Positions 13,501 to 27,295 of a stretch of 64,000 nucleotides of DNA are shown in pieces. The DNA is from Anisakis pegreffii (taxonomy: Eukaryota; Nematoda; Chromadorea; Rhabditida; Anisakidae): positions 1-64,000 of the forward strand of contig JAPYMA010002957.1 in NCBI GenBank assembly GCA_035041965.1, written 5' to 3'. Within the stretch, counting starts at the first letter, position 1, and every line of letters starts with the position of its first letter. Position numbers and translations under genes: made by a program. Below the pieces are notes generated by a model that was given only the letters and a program-made list of their open reading frames with translations, made no database searches and was not told the origin of the DNA.

Positions 13501-16500
13501 AATTAACAACTTTCAAAGTTTTAAAATTAGATCAGCATGCGATTGCCTAACAATGTTATCAGCTGAATTCATACAAAATTAGAATTCATTTAATATCTAT
13601 GCAAGGCATATGGATGTCATTTGCAGCACTAAAATTATTACTTCTAACCACTAATAAAACAAATTCATAGTATTACGAGCATTTGAACAAAAGCAAAAAA
13701 AGAAATTCTCAGCAGACACAAGCACTGAATGAATGCAAATCCCTTGAATTTCAAATAAATTCTTTCCACTTCAATTGGCAAACCTTTTCATATCTCTGCT
13801 GAGACAAATAATAAGATAGATTTATGAAAATAGATATTCATGAGACTTTTTGAGATTTGAGATTTTTTCTTCAAAAAAAATGATTGATTTATTTACCAAG
13901 CAACGTTGGAGCATTGAAAGAACAGACAGATGGATTGTCAAATCAAAGTTTCGATGAAGAATTCGATTTTAAAATGCGAAAAAATTCAGCAACAACAGGA
14001 AAAAAACGCTGTCATTTGCAATAAATCAAAAGCTATGTGGCGCTAAATGATTGTGACATTAGCCGTAAAGAAAGTATCAAATTAAATTATATAATTGATG
14101 AATTTAGTTGATTGATCAAAGAGACACTCAAAAAAGAACGAATTATGAGAACGCAATCATACAAAAAAGTGGAAAATTATCTCCGAAAATTTTATCGCGA
14201 AATGTTGCGCTCAATGTCACAAAATTTTTCTTTGTTTTCACAAAAATATGTCAAACTATTTGTGTGAAATATTCGAATATTTTTTGTGCTTAAAACTGAA
14301 AATGGCAAATGAAAGAGTGGTAAAATGACAACCTTTCTGTCGTCATACGATAATGCCATATAAGTGCCACTCGGTGAAACACTCCATGTGCTCACTTTAC
14401 CGTACCTTGCCTGAAGACTTTCACTAATCCAAATTTTCAGTTAAATCACAACAAATGCTTTATCATTCAAAAAATCCTTCATATATTCAATGGAACATAT
14501 GCTATTATTAAATACCATCCATCACATCGTAACGATAAATAATTCGAAAAACTGCAACAGTCAAAGACATTCATCAATCATTAAGCAACGTTTTCTTCAG
14601 GATGTGCATTGAGAAATGTTTCATATCAGAAATTGAACATTCCAACCGAACAGATGGTGAGCAGTCACAATAGAACTCAGTTATATTCAGAAATGAAACT
14701 TCGAAAAAACTATGATTTCGTTTACAGCACTGCAACGATTGCTGCAATAGAGCAATATGCTCAGTGCAATAGAGCAATGTGGTCAGGAACAGGAAATGTT
14801 TGAATTTCAAAGAAATTTTCAGTGAACAATTGATTAATGACAACCGACCACAACTTCTTCGTTCGCATAAATGCGACTGGTTGGAGGCACTTGAGTGGTA
14901 TCGATTACTCGAATCTTTTCGGATGATTTGATGATTATATCGTCGCCATTCATCCAATATAAATTCTCGATTGGACTCAACAAATCATTACTTAAGATGT
15001 CCTTTAATGATACTGGCGTTTTTGCATTGTAAGCAGCTATACTAACTGGAAATTTTGCGAAATCAGTTAATTGCATTCGATTGAAACGAACAAGAAAAAC
15101 GTTGTTCCGACTCAGTGAAGTTGAATCTAACAATAATTGTTCTTTGTGAAACGAGAACACTGATCAAATCTGCTAAATTGAACACTAAGAAGCACCGAAA
15201 CACATTTGAGTGAGATTTTTTGACTGTGGGATACACAGTTGCGGATTATTTCATTCAAGTTGAAATTGATTAAGCCTTTATTGTGCCCATTCGTTGCTCA
15301 CGCAAACTTGCAAACTCACATGGGGTAAGCAAAAAAACGGCTGCAGCAATAAGTGAACACATAATTGCGATCACGAGCAATGCAATTCCAATACCTCGCC
15401 AATTCCTTTCCAACGGACCTGTAGCCACTAATTCCTGCAAATATTCCACATAAACACCCAGTAAAACTCCACTTTAAAAGCACTGCAACAGAAATTGCTT
15501 GTCATTAGACACCACTCAGTTCGTAGGCAAGTAAATGGTAGTCGGTCTCAAAGTTAGATGCTAGAAACAGACGTATATTATGGTGTATCATCAATCACGC
15601 AACTTCAGTCTTTGAAGTTCAGAACATTCACAGTGGCATTTCGATGAGGATTTCACAAAAATACGCGACTATTGCTTGTGTTCGATGCATCATTCATAAG
15701 TCAAAAACATTGGATCGCCCAAATTGCGGTAACACCAAAAGTGGTGACGTTCGATACAGGGTGATCAACAAAAGATTTCGTATTGTTTGTTTGTTTATGA
15801 AAGGATTCGTGATCATCACATCTCAATGGCGTGTTTGAAACAGATTGAACTGAAGCTGAAACATATTATTTCTGAAACGATTGCAGCAAATTCAGTGGAA
15901 ACCTTCCTAACACCCTACGATGAGAAAACAATATGAAAATGGAAGCTAGACAAATTATTCGAGTTGAAGCGAGAGTCTAGGTCTGAATATTCTAAATATT
16001 CCCATCTGAATATTCCCAACTGACAGACTGAGATATGGCGATTGTCGCTAAAAGATTTGATTAGTGCAAATAAGTGAGCAATGACAATATGAAAGAAGGA
16101 AGCGCAAGCGTGCAATCAATTTGAAGCTGTTAAATCAGCTGTTTTTCTCGTGAAATACATCGAGAAAGACATCAATCAGCGTTGTACACAATGCACATTG
16201 AGCAGAACAATTTTTCAGTCGACAGCTGTTAACATTGAAGAAGTGTATTGTAATGTAATTTATTCCATGGCAACACATGCCATAGATGTCGCATCGATCG
16301 CGATGAAGATGCGTTAAACACACACACACACGCACATACAACGTCCTGAATTATCACTGATGCCACAATTAAGACTGTCTATTATCATTGAATGATTTGA
16401 CACTTGGTCAAGCGTTATCACAAATCTTTCATGAATCGCCACAGGGCATATCACAATATCAACACATTCAGTGTGCATTGATCAGCTTACTACCACAATG

Positions 16501-19500
16501 TCGCTCGCATCACTATCAGCACAATTAATTCAGCACTATTTCAATCACCCTCTCCGCTCCTTCTCATCAAATCGCTTTCGTTTAATGATACAATAGGACA
16601 CGATTAAGCCAATCACTCCTGAATTGTCATTGAATTTCCAACGGCCACGATCAACCTTAGCGCAATTCACTGGAATTCAATCTCCTTATCTCAAGGCTGA
16701 GCGGTATGTTTCAAATTGCACTAATATTTTGCTCTGATTACGAGATCAAATTCACCTGTATTCTTTGAAAGATCACGGTAAACGACCTGTACGGCTGAGG
16801 TTAACTAGAGTTCTAACAGCATTCGAGATACTTTGGTCTAAAATTCCTATCTGATTCAATGCTGACGTTGGAATTTCTGATGTTCCGTTCCCTCTGAAAT
16901 TCATTAGAATTGGTTCGTAGATGAACTCAGTCAAGATTTTTCGGTAATACCATCATTGATCTGCTAATATTGATCCGTTCTTAACTCCGAATATGAAACT
17001 TCAAATGTAGCAAATGTCATAAAAATATGTTGTCACGATCAGAGCTTGTAAATTAGTAGATAAATTCAGATGTGCTCTCGATGGTGTAGATGAATTCCAT
17101 GGGGAAATGAGATGAAAAACGATACGATGAATCCGAGAATTTCCGAATGATATTCATCTTATCGGTTCAGAATGTATTAGAGCATATCAGCATGGTTGCT
17201 CCTCAAATCTACCAATATCCTGGATCGATGGAAAAATCATATTTGAAAGATTAAAAATCGCTCACTTTCGAAATGTTCTTTCACTGTTTAAAAAATTTAA
17301 AAACAATAGATCGACAACAATGCGGTTGGTCACTGACTTCAGTTAGAAAAAAAAGTGTCTTTAAATATTGTCAAAATTTTCGAAAATCATTTCCAGTTCC
17401 ACTGGAAGAAATTGAAAACGAATTTTAGAGAACGAAACCGCAGCGCATTCAACCGAAACAAATGGTTTTCATCGATCACCGATCAATCATTAGATAAGAA
17501 CCGAGACAATATTCTGACCACACCGAGCACCCGTTCTCAAATCAACTAACAGAACTGAAAAATTGCATAAGTTGCAAGTTTCCTAGGATGTTTCATCAAA
17601 TGTTCCCGATATTGTGAGCAGCAAATTCATAAGAACCAGTTAACTGCGCTACTCGATTCTCTTCTCAGTAGATAAATGATCGTTATTTCGACGTAATGAT
17701 CGATTTTAAAAACAGGTTATTCACCGCTTTAAACTGCTATAAATTCAGTTCTTTTTTTGAATTCATCATCTCATTTTAATTGTTTGCTATTATTCATTTT
17801 TCTACTGCTGAAAAAGTTTCAATTATTCGTTCAACTGAACATTTTTAAAATCCGATTCGGTTCACGGCTAATCGTGAGGAAATTCTATGATCCCTATTAA
17901 GATTGTCCTTCTGCTCGCGTTTTTTATCACCGTTATGCCTTTCTCTGATCACTGAATGTTCATATCATTCACACCTGACTTGCTCATTGTTTCTCTCTGA
18001 TTCATATGCAACATTTTCGGTTTTCAGGCTTGCAGAGGATCTTCAATTAAACCCAATTTTTATAATGTCACTCTTTTTTTTCTTATTTTCCTGAACTTTT
18101 CTAATCCTAATCCAACTGAGCTTAAGCTATTTGAAATGATATTTCAGTAGTATTTGTTTGAATCATAATCTTATTAATGCTCAAATATGTTCAAATAAAA
18201 GGTTGCAAAATTTATAACGATAAAATTGGATGAGCTGAGAAAAATTCAGTGCTACAACTGATCAGAATGGATGCGATGAAATTCGAAGTGATGGCTGCTG
18301 ATATCAAGTGAAAAAAAGTCATATCAAATGATCCACGCTGAAAGTGCATTCGTTCAAACTGAATCGGAGAAAATCCCAAAATTCGTATAAAGTCACCTCT
18401 TCAAACTCGAAGAAACAATGCAAATGAATCCAGCACAAAGACATCTTCAAAGTTGAGTTAATGAACACAACGAACGATCATTTTGTGAGTTGTTCGCGTC
18501 TCTCGTTCACTTTTTTGCAGACATTTTCCAAGCAAAAAATGATCACATTTCTTTCATACACTATCAATAGTTCCCATTTGATAAATGAGTTAGAGAATGA
18601 GTGGAAATAATCTCAAGACTTTCCTCTGATGGCTGAATCGAGGAATTTTGCGAATATTATTATTTTTTCATATACCTTCCACAACTACTCAACAGCAAAC
18701 GACTATTGCTTGGTGTTAGAGGTCCGCACTCAACAGAAGGATTACTTGTAAAAGACGTGAAACAAAAAATGACAATTGAAGTGAGCCACTTTTAAGGACA
18801 GCAATCAACTAAAACAGAGCCGTGAAGAATGAGAATTTGAAAATTTTGAATAAAAAAATAAAATGAGAATTTTTAGAGTCTAATGTCGCAGTGGATAACG
18901 AAGAATGAATAATGAAATGAATAAATGAAAAAATAAAATGTAAATAAAATGAAAGACCTAAGCATAGAGCATTGTTGGAGTATTAATGAAACAATAGCGC
19001 TAAAACTGAGGAACTAGTGAACAATCTTATTGAGCAGGAACACTAATCAAAGGATCCGAATTGTTGAAGAAATTTGGACAATTGTTGAGCTTTTGATCAA
19101 TCTTCACGAGCACAATAAGTCTTTAAACTGTTGTTATTCCCTCGCAATAAGCGCAATTCCGTGCTCTGATTTTCCAATGTCTGTTTAAAGATACGAACTT
19201 ACCGCATTCCAACATCGGAACAAACCTCACGTAATTTGCTTGACTAGAACATGTGCAGCAATTTGCAAACTTACTTCATGCGAGTGTAACAGTGCAAACT
19301 GCTCTATTTTAGCCTCGTCTAATCGAAACAACCTCAACTTAATGCTTAGACAACACTTCTTACTTTCAGGCTGACATATGCGCTACACTCGTCGTAGAAC
19401 ATTATTTGTACGCGTGAAACGGACAAGCAACTTCATATTTCATCATATGAAAGCAAAACAATAATAATAAGTTTAAAACAAAGTGTTCTCTAGTGGTGAT

Positions 19501-19989
19501 CATCGAAAATATCATTCATTTGCGATCCTAGAAAACAATCAACAACATCAAATTCCTTCGAATAGCATAACCTATTTTCACTGAACAACAATTACACCTA
19601 GCATGTGGCATGCATGGCTGAATTTCAACTAATACTATCTGATAGAGGGAGCGAACTGATCTCAAATGAAATCAGTGAGCTGCGACGTTCACATGCGATT
19701 GAAAGTTTTCAGAGGGATTTTTTTTGTGTTGATCTAATGGCTGGCTGTTCGATATTTTGAGGTTTAATAAGATGCAACGCATCGACGACGATGCTTGTTT
19801 GTTTCGCTGAAATATGACATTTTCGAATGAGAAGTTGAAAGTCGGAAGTGAATCTGTGAATGACGAGTGATTGTTGCTTTTGTTGTAGTTGTTAGAGAGT
19901 GAAAATAGGGAAAGAACTCGGAAATTGTTTGCAAAATGAATAATTACCTCGTCGCCGCCGTCTAGCAAATCAATTTCTTTCGTAGACAT
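4513..19989 (-). CDS. Dipeptidyl-peptidase IV family type II membrane serine peptidase
   Basis: Cleaves Xaa-Pro/Ala dipeptides from peptide N-termini if active like DPP4. Twenty-one exons with matching phases give about 784 residues (usual 760-800): 19989-19948, 15434-15320, 15045-14855, 14410-14333, 11948-11905 (least certain), 10961-10880, 10554-10411, 10337-10111, 9510-9375, 9143-8985, 8840-8749, 7815-7752, 6953-6812, 6663-6565, 6425-6347, 6217-6020, 5886-5829, 5520-5418, 5228-5103, 4934-4861, 4614-4513. A short cytoplasmic tail with RNWRGIGI leads into one membrane helix (about 29-51), as in DPP6/DPP10. Next come a beta-propeller with DWIYEEE (220-226, the Glu pair that holds the substrate N-terminus) and an alpha/beta hydrolase. 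The triad is Ser651 (GWSYGG), Asp726 (GIADDN) and His758 (DAAHG). Intron 1 is 4.5 kb. The end of exon 3 is uncertain by 3-6 bases. Confidence 0.93.
7156..7700. mobile_element. Non-autonomous hAT element in a peptidase-gene intron
   Basis: The left end is CAGGGTTTCTCAACT at 7156 and the right end is GGTTGAGAATCACTG to 7700. These are inverted copies of the hAT (Charlie-type) end. Flanks CAATACGC (7148-7155) and TAATAAGC (7701-7708) agree at 6 of 8 positions, as a decayed 8-bp target duplication. Both arms are rich in GGGTGCG-type sequence. There is no transposase. The open frame at 7377-7625 has no recognisable protein and lies mostly over a nested element. The element sits between the exons at 7752-7815 and 6812-6953. 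Confidence 0.75.
7380..7569 (-). mobile_element. MITE nested inside the hAT element
   Basis: This segment aligns with the reverse complement of the MITE at 51817-52031. Shared stretches include AGGAAATTAGTTCTGAC, GTAAATTA(T/C)TGTAGCG and TGACGGCCTG. Flanks CGGTAATG (7372-7379) and CAGTAGTG (7570-7577) agree at 6 of 8 bases. Its terminal repeats are more decayed than those of the 51.8-kb copy. Confidence 0.65.
8466..8530. repeat. Fragment starting with a CAGTGGCGTAGCCAAG end
   Basis: GCCAGTGGCGTAGCCAAGATTG followed by a GC-richer stretch resembles the end of a dispersed DNA transposon. A related GTAGCCAAGTGGCGTC sequence occurs near 63150. No matching opposite end was found, so this is probably a solo terminal fragment. 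Confidence 0.3.
9178..9266 (-). pseudogene. Decayed duplicate of a peptidase exon
   Basis: Bases 9178-9266 match 9451-9540 over about 88 bp with roughly eight mismatches. The match covers the intron's 3' end, the TTTCAG acceptor, and the first 23 or so codons of the exon at 9375-9510. On the minus strand the copy reads through [14 protein letters not shown] as in the real exon. It then diverges, meets a stop (TTTATTGACTAA), and has no donor of its own. It lies in the intron directly after the real exon, so it is a partial tandem duplication. Including it would truncate the enzyme. Base differences in the exon part are mainly transitions. Confidence 0.8.
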
Positions 19990-22900
19990 CTGCTGCCTTG
20001 ATGCGAATTTTTATGTTCAGTCAAGAAGATGAAGGTGAAATGAAGAGAAAACCAAAAGGGTGTTTAATAATGGAACAACTAGGTAGATGGTGGTTTAGTT
20101 AAAATGCGACAGTAAAAAAGCTTGACAAATGTCGAATTTTGTTGATATTAGTCGTGGAATATGTCTATTCGCGAGTATTAGTACTAATAGTGATGATGAT
20201 ATCATAAGTGATAAAGCTGGAAGCAGAATAAATAGCTGGCTTATTGTGGTAGTGCTGCCGTGGCTCGATTGAATGAATGTGTTGTTATGCAAATGATGGA
20301 TTGTGTCGTCGTTATTGATGAGGAATACTGAACGACAACGATTTGATTATTATTGCTCTGAGGTAGACAAACGAAGATTCATTCAGTGGTTAGTTAGAGC
20401 ACACTGACTGACTGATCAGATCAAACTGAGTGTGGAATGAAGAAGGAGAAGAAGAAATAACGAAGACGGACGGAAGGAACAACGCTTTGAAGTTGACAGC
20501 AAACGAAGGCTTATTTATTGCGATAATAACGAAACTAATCAGAAGAATAGATTTTCAACTGATGCTGCTGAACAAAGAGAAGTGTGGGTAGAGTATTGTG
20601 GTTGATCACTCGTTATCCCAGATCAGCGCTCGCTCTACTCTATCGAATAAACACGGCACATAAATGCTTCCTGGAATTTACGCAGTGCACGAGCGAGTAG
20701 TTCACTCTGATTTCCAAATGAATCGAATCGAAACCAATGAAAGGAAACACTTGATGAATAACGGCAGAGTGGGATATATATGTCGGTGGTTAATGTTGGG
20801 TAATAACAAGTTACAGACAGACAGCTGCAGCAAACGAATATAAAGTACGGCAGTGGTTAATGCTGTGCTGCTCGAGTGTTGAAGGAAAGCAAAGTGAAGC
20901 TTACTGACTGCTGATGTGCTGAGTTATTCATTGGTGAGAGTTGTTACTGGAATAAGACACAGATTGAAATGCTTCGAGGTAAGCAAAAGATATGCTAAAT
21001 ACTACTAGTAATGTTCGTAGTAGCGGTTATTGAGCCGATAGATGCAGTGGTCAGATGGGATGAGAATCGCAGCAGGGAACGGATAGCGATAACAACAAGA
21101 ATCGATGAATTCATTTAATGAGAAAGGTTGAAGTAAGCCGAAGCAGTTTCAGTATTCCGTTTATTCATCATTCATATTCAAGCACTCACAAACACTCACA
21201 CAAAGACACACACACCTAGACATCCATTCACCTCATCAATTTATCGAAATGAACATTGTTCACTGAATCCATCATCCACTGACTAACAGCGATGAGTAAC
21301 TGCTTGAATCTAAAATGGCGATACCGAAAGTTCACAATTGCAATGGATTACTTTCAAGCTTAGGCTTAGCTTTAGATTGAGGCTTATACCTTAGTTGTAG
21401 GATCCATTAAACAAGTGATTGGCTCCTCGGTATGGGCTTCAGCCTCAGTCTAATCGTAAGCTTAAATGTAATCCATCGTAAATACGGCTTTAAGCTACCA
21501 GCTCCTCCACTCAAAAAATATCCCGTTTCCAAGAGTTCTTAAGAATTTTATCAATTACGATTATCAGAGATCAATTAACAATCTCGAAAGCACCACAAAT
21601 ATCTTTTATACTGTCTTTCGCTATGTTAATTAATCAGTTTCTGTACATTCTAAACAACAAACAGCCAAAGTTGCGTTCCTAAATGAATAACGATCTGTAA
21701 CATCAATTTGATTCCACCTTGCCTCATCCTCAACACCCTTTAAATTCTCTGCTCTGAATATCGTCTCGTGTATGAAGAAAAGTCCACTGTTCATCTGAAA
21801 TAAGAGCATTTTTTTGGCTCCACATTATGAGCTTTGTTCATTATGCGATGCATTGTATTATAACGCCAAATTTCCACTAAATTTATTCATTTGCATTCGA
21901 AGAATCCATTTTCCATTCAGAATTCACTTCATTTTTGTCCAAAAAATGGCAGATACCATCCACGAATGTGTTGAGTTTCAAGCAAAAAAACTGATCAAAT
22001 TTGGTCAACGATTACTGATCAAAAATCTTCTACGTTTATTCGTCGCAATCTCAATTAGAAGATATTTGAAGCGAACCAAAAGAAAGGAGTAGCTAATGTT
22101 TCAAAGTCAACGTTCCAAGAGTTTGTTTTTGTTGTATTCATTTTCATAATGGAATAATACTTCTCTAGATTGAAATTATTGCGCAGAACAGAACAGAACT
22201 CATGCGCATTCCTTTGCTTGCTGAATCACGGATTCGAGTAACGCTTATGAAGATGGATGAATTGCAGCAATAATATCAATGAAAGAAGAATAGATAACTC
22301 CGAATCGAGTATGTGATATTTGTGCTAACAAAGAAGCGTATGCTTTGCACTTGCTGACTGAATGAAACAAAATCTTCAGTGAATTTATCGATTCCAGCTT
22401 TTTTTCACAATCTATAAAAACCTTTCGTTTTGCTAAATCAAATCATATCAAATTTCACTGAGCAAATATTTACGCAACATTAATTTCTGCCGAATAAGTC
22501 GTTGCCGAAAGTAAAGAAGCAATCTTCGTTCTAATGAGTTACTTCTTTCAATCTTCGATATGAGTACTCAACTCGATTTGGACGATTGCAAATGTTTATA
22601 TATTTGTTTGAAAAAGAAAGGATCAATTGTGAGACTAAAAGTGCTGACCGTATTGATCAGAGAAAGGCTAAGGGGAAGAGGTATATTCCAGGATTCGCGA
22701 ATTTCGGTTAATTTGCCTCGTAGGAATAAGTTAATGAGGAAGCTAAACGATATTCTCAATGTGAGTGATGTTCTAGCGTTAGCTTTTTCCATTATATTGG
22801 AAACGTAATAATGAAATTTCAAACTTGGGCTGCTTATGACGCGCTGATCTTGGAGTAATGAGGTAGAAGCTGAATCTTGGTTCTGGATGTTAAGGAGTTT

Positions 22901-24039
22901 ATTGGGATTGTTCTTAGCAATTCTAATCAACTTCGTTTGTTCTGGAGCTAGTGGTAAGACCAAGTTGATGATTGTTGATTCATGACAATGAACATAGTTG
23001 TTGGAGAACGTGAACGTACAAATGAGTACAAATGCAACTGCAAAATTTGAGAGAAGATTCCAACGTAGTGAGGAGTAGCAATAACGACAGCGAGTAACGG
23101 ATTAATTTTGTTGAATAGCGTTTCAGCCGCAGCATTTCGCTACTTTTAATAGCGACAGCACATTATTTTCAGCGAACCAAAAATACTTTTTTTAGCGTAA
23201 CATTGTTAGTGGAGCTACTCGTTTTCAGCAGCTTACCCATCACTGCATAAATTTTTTGTACAATATAAAAAATAATATATCAATGAATAATATATAATAA
23301 TAAATAATTCCAAGCTTGCATCTATAATATGATAACATATACTTATATATTTATTCACGATAGGCTGAATTTACATATGGATGCAATCATGTGGAAGAAG
23401 ATGTCGCATGAAGTGAGTATGATTTTTTCAAAGACACATTTCGATCAACGCGTTGCAGTTGAAAGGGTCGGTCATATGAGCTGGTTCAACGACCCAATAA
23501 TACTAAAATAAACAATGCCCCAGAAACAAATTCATAACGAGTACGATCTTTATGCCCTAGTGACTTTGGCTTCCCGTATTCAAAACGTTTCGTAGGATGG
23601 AAAAACGCTGCTGATCGAATTTCTGTGTCCGTAATCGAATAATGAAACCTATCGAATGATCGATCGAAATATGGAACAAACCGAACAAAAATGAGAAATG
23701 TGACGAACCTCTTCTGTTCCATCACCAATGTCAACATCCGATGTTACAGTCATCACAAAATCAATGATTCATAACAAACGCCCAAATATTCTTTTCCTTA
23801 AAATTTTCTATTCTGAACGCAATTTTCGAAAATTTGATTGATTCGAAAAAAATTTTTATGGCCACGATTCGAGCGAACAGCCACAATGGAATCGATAGAT
23901 CAGTCAGATTAGAGCGATTGAGTGCAGATTGAGTGATCAACACAACGATTGCACATCTCGACTGAGTGCTGAACTTTTTTATAAGACGATACCAATTGCT
24001 TGTTTATGTGATTGAGATTAAAATTGCGAGTTCAATTCT

Positions 24040-24170
24040 GAAAAATAATCATTATTATTGAAAATAATAACGATTGTAACAATAACAGTGATAATAACAA
24101 TAGTAATAATAATAATAACTATAATAACAACAAAACAACAAAAATAATAAAAATAACATTAATAATAATA
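24040..24170. repeat. AAT/AAC-rich simple repeat
   Basis: Runs of AATAAT, AACAAT and ATAACA units over about 130 bp. Low complexity. Confidence 0.7.
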
Positions 24171-24988
24171 CTGATTGTCGTGTACACCACTACCCGAAAC
24201 AACCGTTTATTTCCAAAACCCAAATGCACACAAAGAATGTCCAAAATTACGATTATTCATAGAAATATTTTATACTAAATTTATTCAAACTTATTTATTC
24301 AAATTTACTTCAATTTATTCAAATTAATATCACACTGATAATAACAATGACTGACAATAATAGCAATAAAGGTGGATAATAAAGCCGATGCAATGGTATT
24401 ATGGTTTTTGATCATTCAAAATCGAAGTGTACAATATGTTTTTTGTTTGGCACTTTCGCGCGATAACGATACATTTTTTCATGAGAAAATTGAGCAGTTT
24501 TTTGGATAAACAGAATGAGAAAACGATCGCTTGACGGACAACAAATGCAGAGTTGTTGTAAAGTGAATAATGAAACGAGGTGTTGCAAGACGATGCAAGT
24601 ATTTTGCGATTGTTTATTCAGTCATTCGTACGTATATTTATTTAGCGCTGATTTATCCATCATCAAAATCTAATTAAGTTGTTATTCATTCAGCAATAAT
24701 TACTCGATATGGGCATCATTAATGACACCTCGTCGACATACACACTAAAATGCTCTTCCATTCAACGATCCAAAAAAACAACACTGTTGGTTGTTCTGTT
24801 TCAGTTTAGAAACAATTGGGTATTTGATTAAATTCGCTGATGCAATTGAGCAACTTCATTCCAGCACAAACAATGCACATTGGTGATGTGATAAATGGTA
24901 ATAGTCAAAGTGAAATATTGCGATGAATTAGAGTCGGTCTCAGGTTTAGGCTGAGCCACATACTTGGACTGTGTTATCAGTATTTGAG

Positions 24989-25035
24989 CAGTGGTTCGCA
25001 AACTTTTTTCTCCCGCACCCTTTGAGGAACCTGTG
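24989..25035. mobile_element. Solo hAT-like terminal sequence
   Basis: CAGTGGTTCGCAAAC followed by CTCCCGCACCC and TTTGAGGAACC is a typical hAT terminal inverted repeat. No inverted partner was seen in the next several hundred bases, so the element is truncated or its other end has decayed. Confidence 0.5.
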
Positions 25036-26814
25036 TTAAAGAATAGATGGTTCTGTGGTACCTGCGTGAGGTGTCTATTGAACGAGTAGATGGATACTCG
25101 GTATAAACATCAGTCTAAGCCCAACCCCAAAGGTGATATTTCACTCGGATTAATGCCACTTGTGCGCGGGAGATAGATATTAGAATGGTTGATGATATAG
25201 ACCACGTTTCTTTGATCAGGGAAACTTGAAGGATATAATTTTCGCAACTAGGTGATCTGCTCACGGAGTGGATCTATTGAAAGGAGGAATCACAAAGAAA
25301 AGGAAGTGAAGCACCCAAGCTGAGTGGCTGCACTCAGTGAAGCTTTCATGATCTCTTTCACGGAAGCTGATCTTAAAATTATTCGTTGGTGTCACTCAAA
25401 TTCATCCTAGTCGTTTAGCAATGAGCCTTGCTCAAGACACCATATGGCTGATGAAATAAATACATTTAACGAAATTCAGCAGAATTATTGATCACTTATC
25501 CTCTCAAACTGTGTAAATCGCTTTAAGAAAAATGTTTGTTTTTTGGAATTATAGAGAAAACTCGTTAAAGAGAATAAATCACCGAAAATGAACAGAAGTG
25601 TACTTTAAAAAATCACTCCGAACAGAAGTGTCCGTTGTTGAACATCATTAAAGCCTTCAAACGACTGATTATGCCAATTCACTTATTGCTAGCTATTGAA
25701 CGGAACTGAAAACTTGATAGAAATTCACTCGAAATAGTTCTAAATCTGAGGAAGTTCTAAAATCCGTGATGAAGAATACTCGAATGAATGCCGCAGTCGA
25801 AATGACTGTAAGCAGTTTGTCGATGCTCGAAATGAATTCGAACGATACAAATGGAGATGAAAATGTATCACTGCTAAGGTTTTTCACAATTTTGTCTTTA
25901 TTCTAGTGGAATTCATCAATATTGAAAACGCAACAATTCTCAAACATTTTTGATTTCTTTCACCAAATTCTCCCTGCACAAGCGAAATAGCACTGTACAA
26001 TCATATATCATTGAACCAAATCACCAATACGCTCGATACAATCAAAACATACGAACGTGGCAAAGTTCCTGGAAGAGATGATCAATCAATCGATCAACGA
26101 ATCCTTGAGATAAGCTGCAACTCCTGTAAAGAAAGTCTCCTGTAAATTTGAAGGAGTATAACGTTGACTCATCAATATTCACCTGCTTTCGGGAGCTAAC
26201 CTTGCATATTTCCATTCATTATTGGACAATCTCTAAACATGAACATGAAAATTTTTCACACAACAACAATTATAATTGTTCACGAAAATGTATTTCAACA
26301 ACACCAAATAGACAAACTTAAATAGTGTGTAAATGGATGCAATAAATATTAACAATAGTTCTTTGAAAGACAAAACAAACAAAAACAGTCACAAAAAATC
26401 TGCAATAGGAAAGCATTCAAATCGAAAGTATTAAAATTAAATTGATGTACTCAAGCACATCCATCCATTCGAATGACAGCCGGATATTCATATGAGCACA
26501 TGCATCCATCTCATTGCAAAGGCATAAATCTGCGTAACCTCATCCCCTGGTGCGCGTACCTACTAAGGAGAAATGAGGGAGCGTTCATAAATGCCAGCCA
26601 TGATGTTGCATGTGATTGCAGGCGGGTTGCAGGGGAAACGACAGAGAAAGAGACAGTGTAGCATATAATGTTACACATACGCCTAAGCGTATTGTTAGTG
26701 AAAAATGGCTCATGACGGAGCCGTTCAAAAAATTGATCCAATGCGATGATAGGGAGAAATGAATCAGCATGGATAGATGTGCTGTATTTGATAGAATATC
26801 TATAGAAGATAGAA

Positions 26815-27180
26815 TATCTCCGTGTCGTATTCTTATTATGGAAAGCATATGTATCGGCTGTGGGGCCCCTCAACTAAAGAATAGGCTCTCTCCGTGTCGT
26901 ATTCTTATTGTGGAAAGCATATGTATTCTCCGTGTCGTATTCTTATTGTGGAAAGCATATGTATCGGCTGTGGGGCCCCTCAACTAAAGAATAGGCTCTC
27001 TCCGTGTCGTATTCTTATTGTGGAAAGCATATGTATCGGCTGTGGGGCCCCTCAACTAAAGAATAGGCTCACTCCGTGTATTATTCTTATTGTGGAAACC
27101 ATATGTATCGGCTGTGGCTCCTCAGCTAAAGGATAAAAGGATAGGCTCTCTCCGTGTCGTATTCTTATTGCGTAAACCAT
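26815..27180. repeat. 72-bp tandem repeat array
   Basis: The phrase CGTGTCGTATTCTTATT starts at 26821, 26893, 26931, 27003 and 27153, with a variant at 27075. Spacing is 72 bp, except for one truncated 38-bp unit and one 78-bp unit. Each full unit runs through GGAAAGCATATGTATCGGC and GGGGCCCCTCAACTAAAG. Because 72 is a multiple of three, an open frame with a 24-residue period runs along much of the array. This is more likely a by-product of the period than a gene. Confidence 0.85.
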
Positions 27181-27204
27181 ACACATTGGTTAGACATTTG
27201 AAAA

Positions 27205-27295
27205 GTAACGCGCGCTTCTCAATTGAAGAGCGCGCGCGCGCGGTAGCGCCCTTCAGCTGAAGATGTGCCGGGGCCCCTTTGCTAAAGAAGTGCCA
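27205..27295. repeat. GC-rich palindromic block after the tandem array
   Basis: Contains ACGCGCGCTTCTCAATTGAA followed by GAGCGCGCGCGCGCGG, a near-palindrome centred on CAATTG. A second palindrome, CTTCAGCTGAAG, and GGGGCCCC-like sequence follow. It shares the C-TAAAGAA phrases of the neighbouring array and may be the end of the same element. Confidence 0.5.

Noticed and set aside
21345..21480. Degenerate TTAGGC-like phrases suggesting interstitial telomere repeats (also near 24945, 33756)
   Set aside because: Only isolated single units with variable spacing; no tandem TTAGGC run.
22560..22963. Overlapping sense and antisense open frames (131 codons on minus)
   Set aside because: No domain, no splice context, repetitive Ser/Leu composition; consistent with chance.
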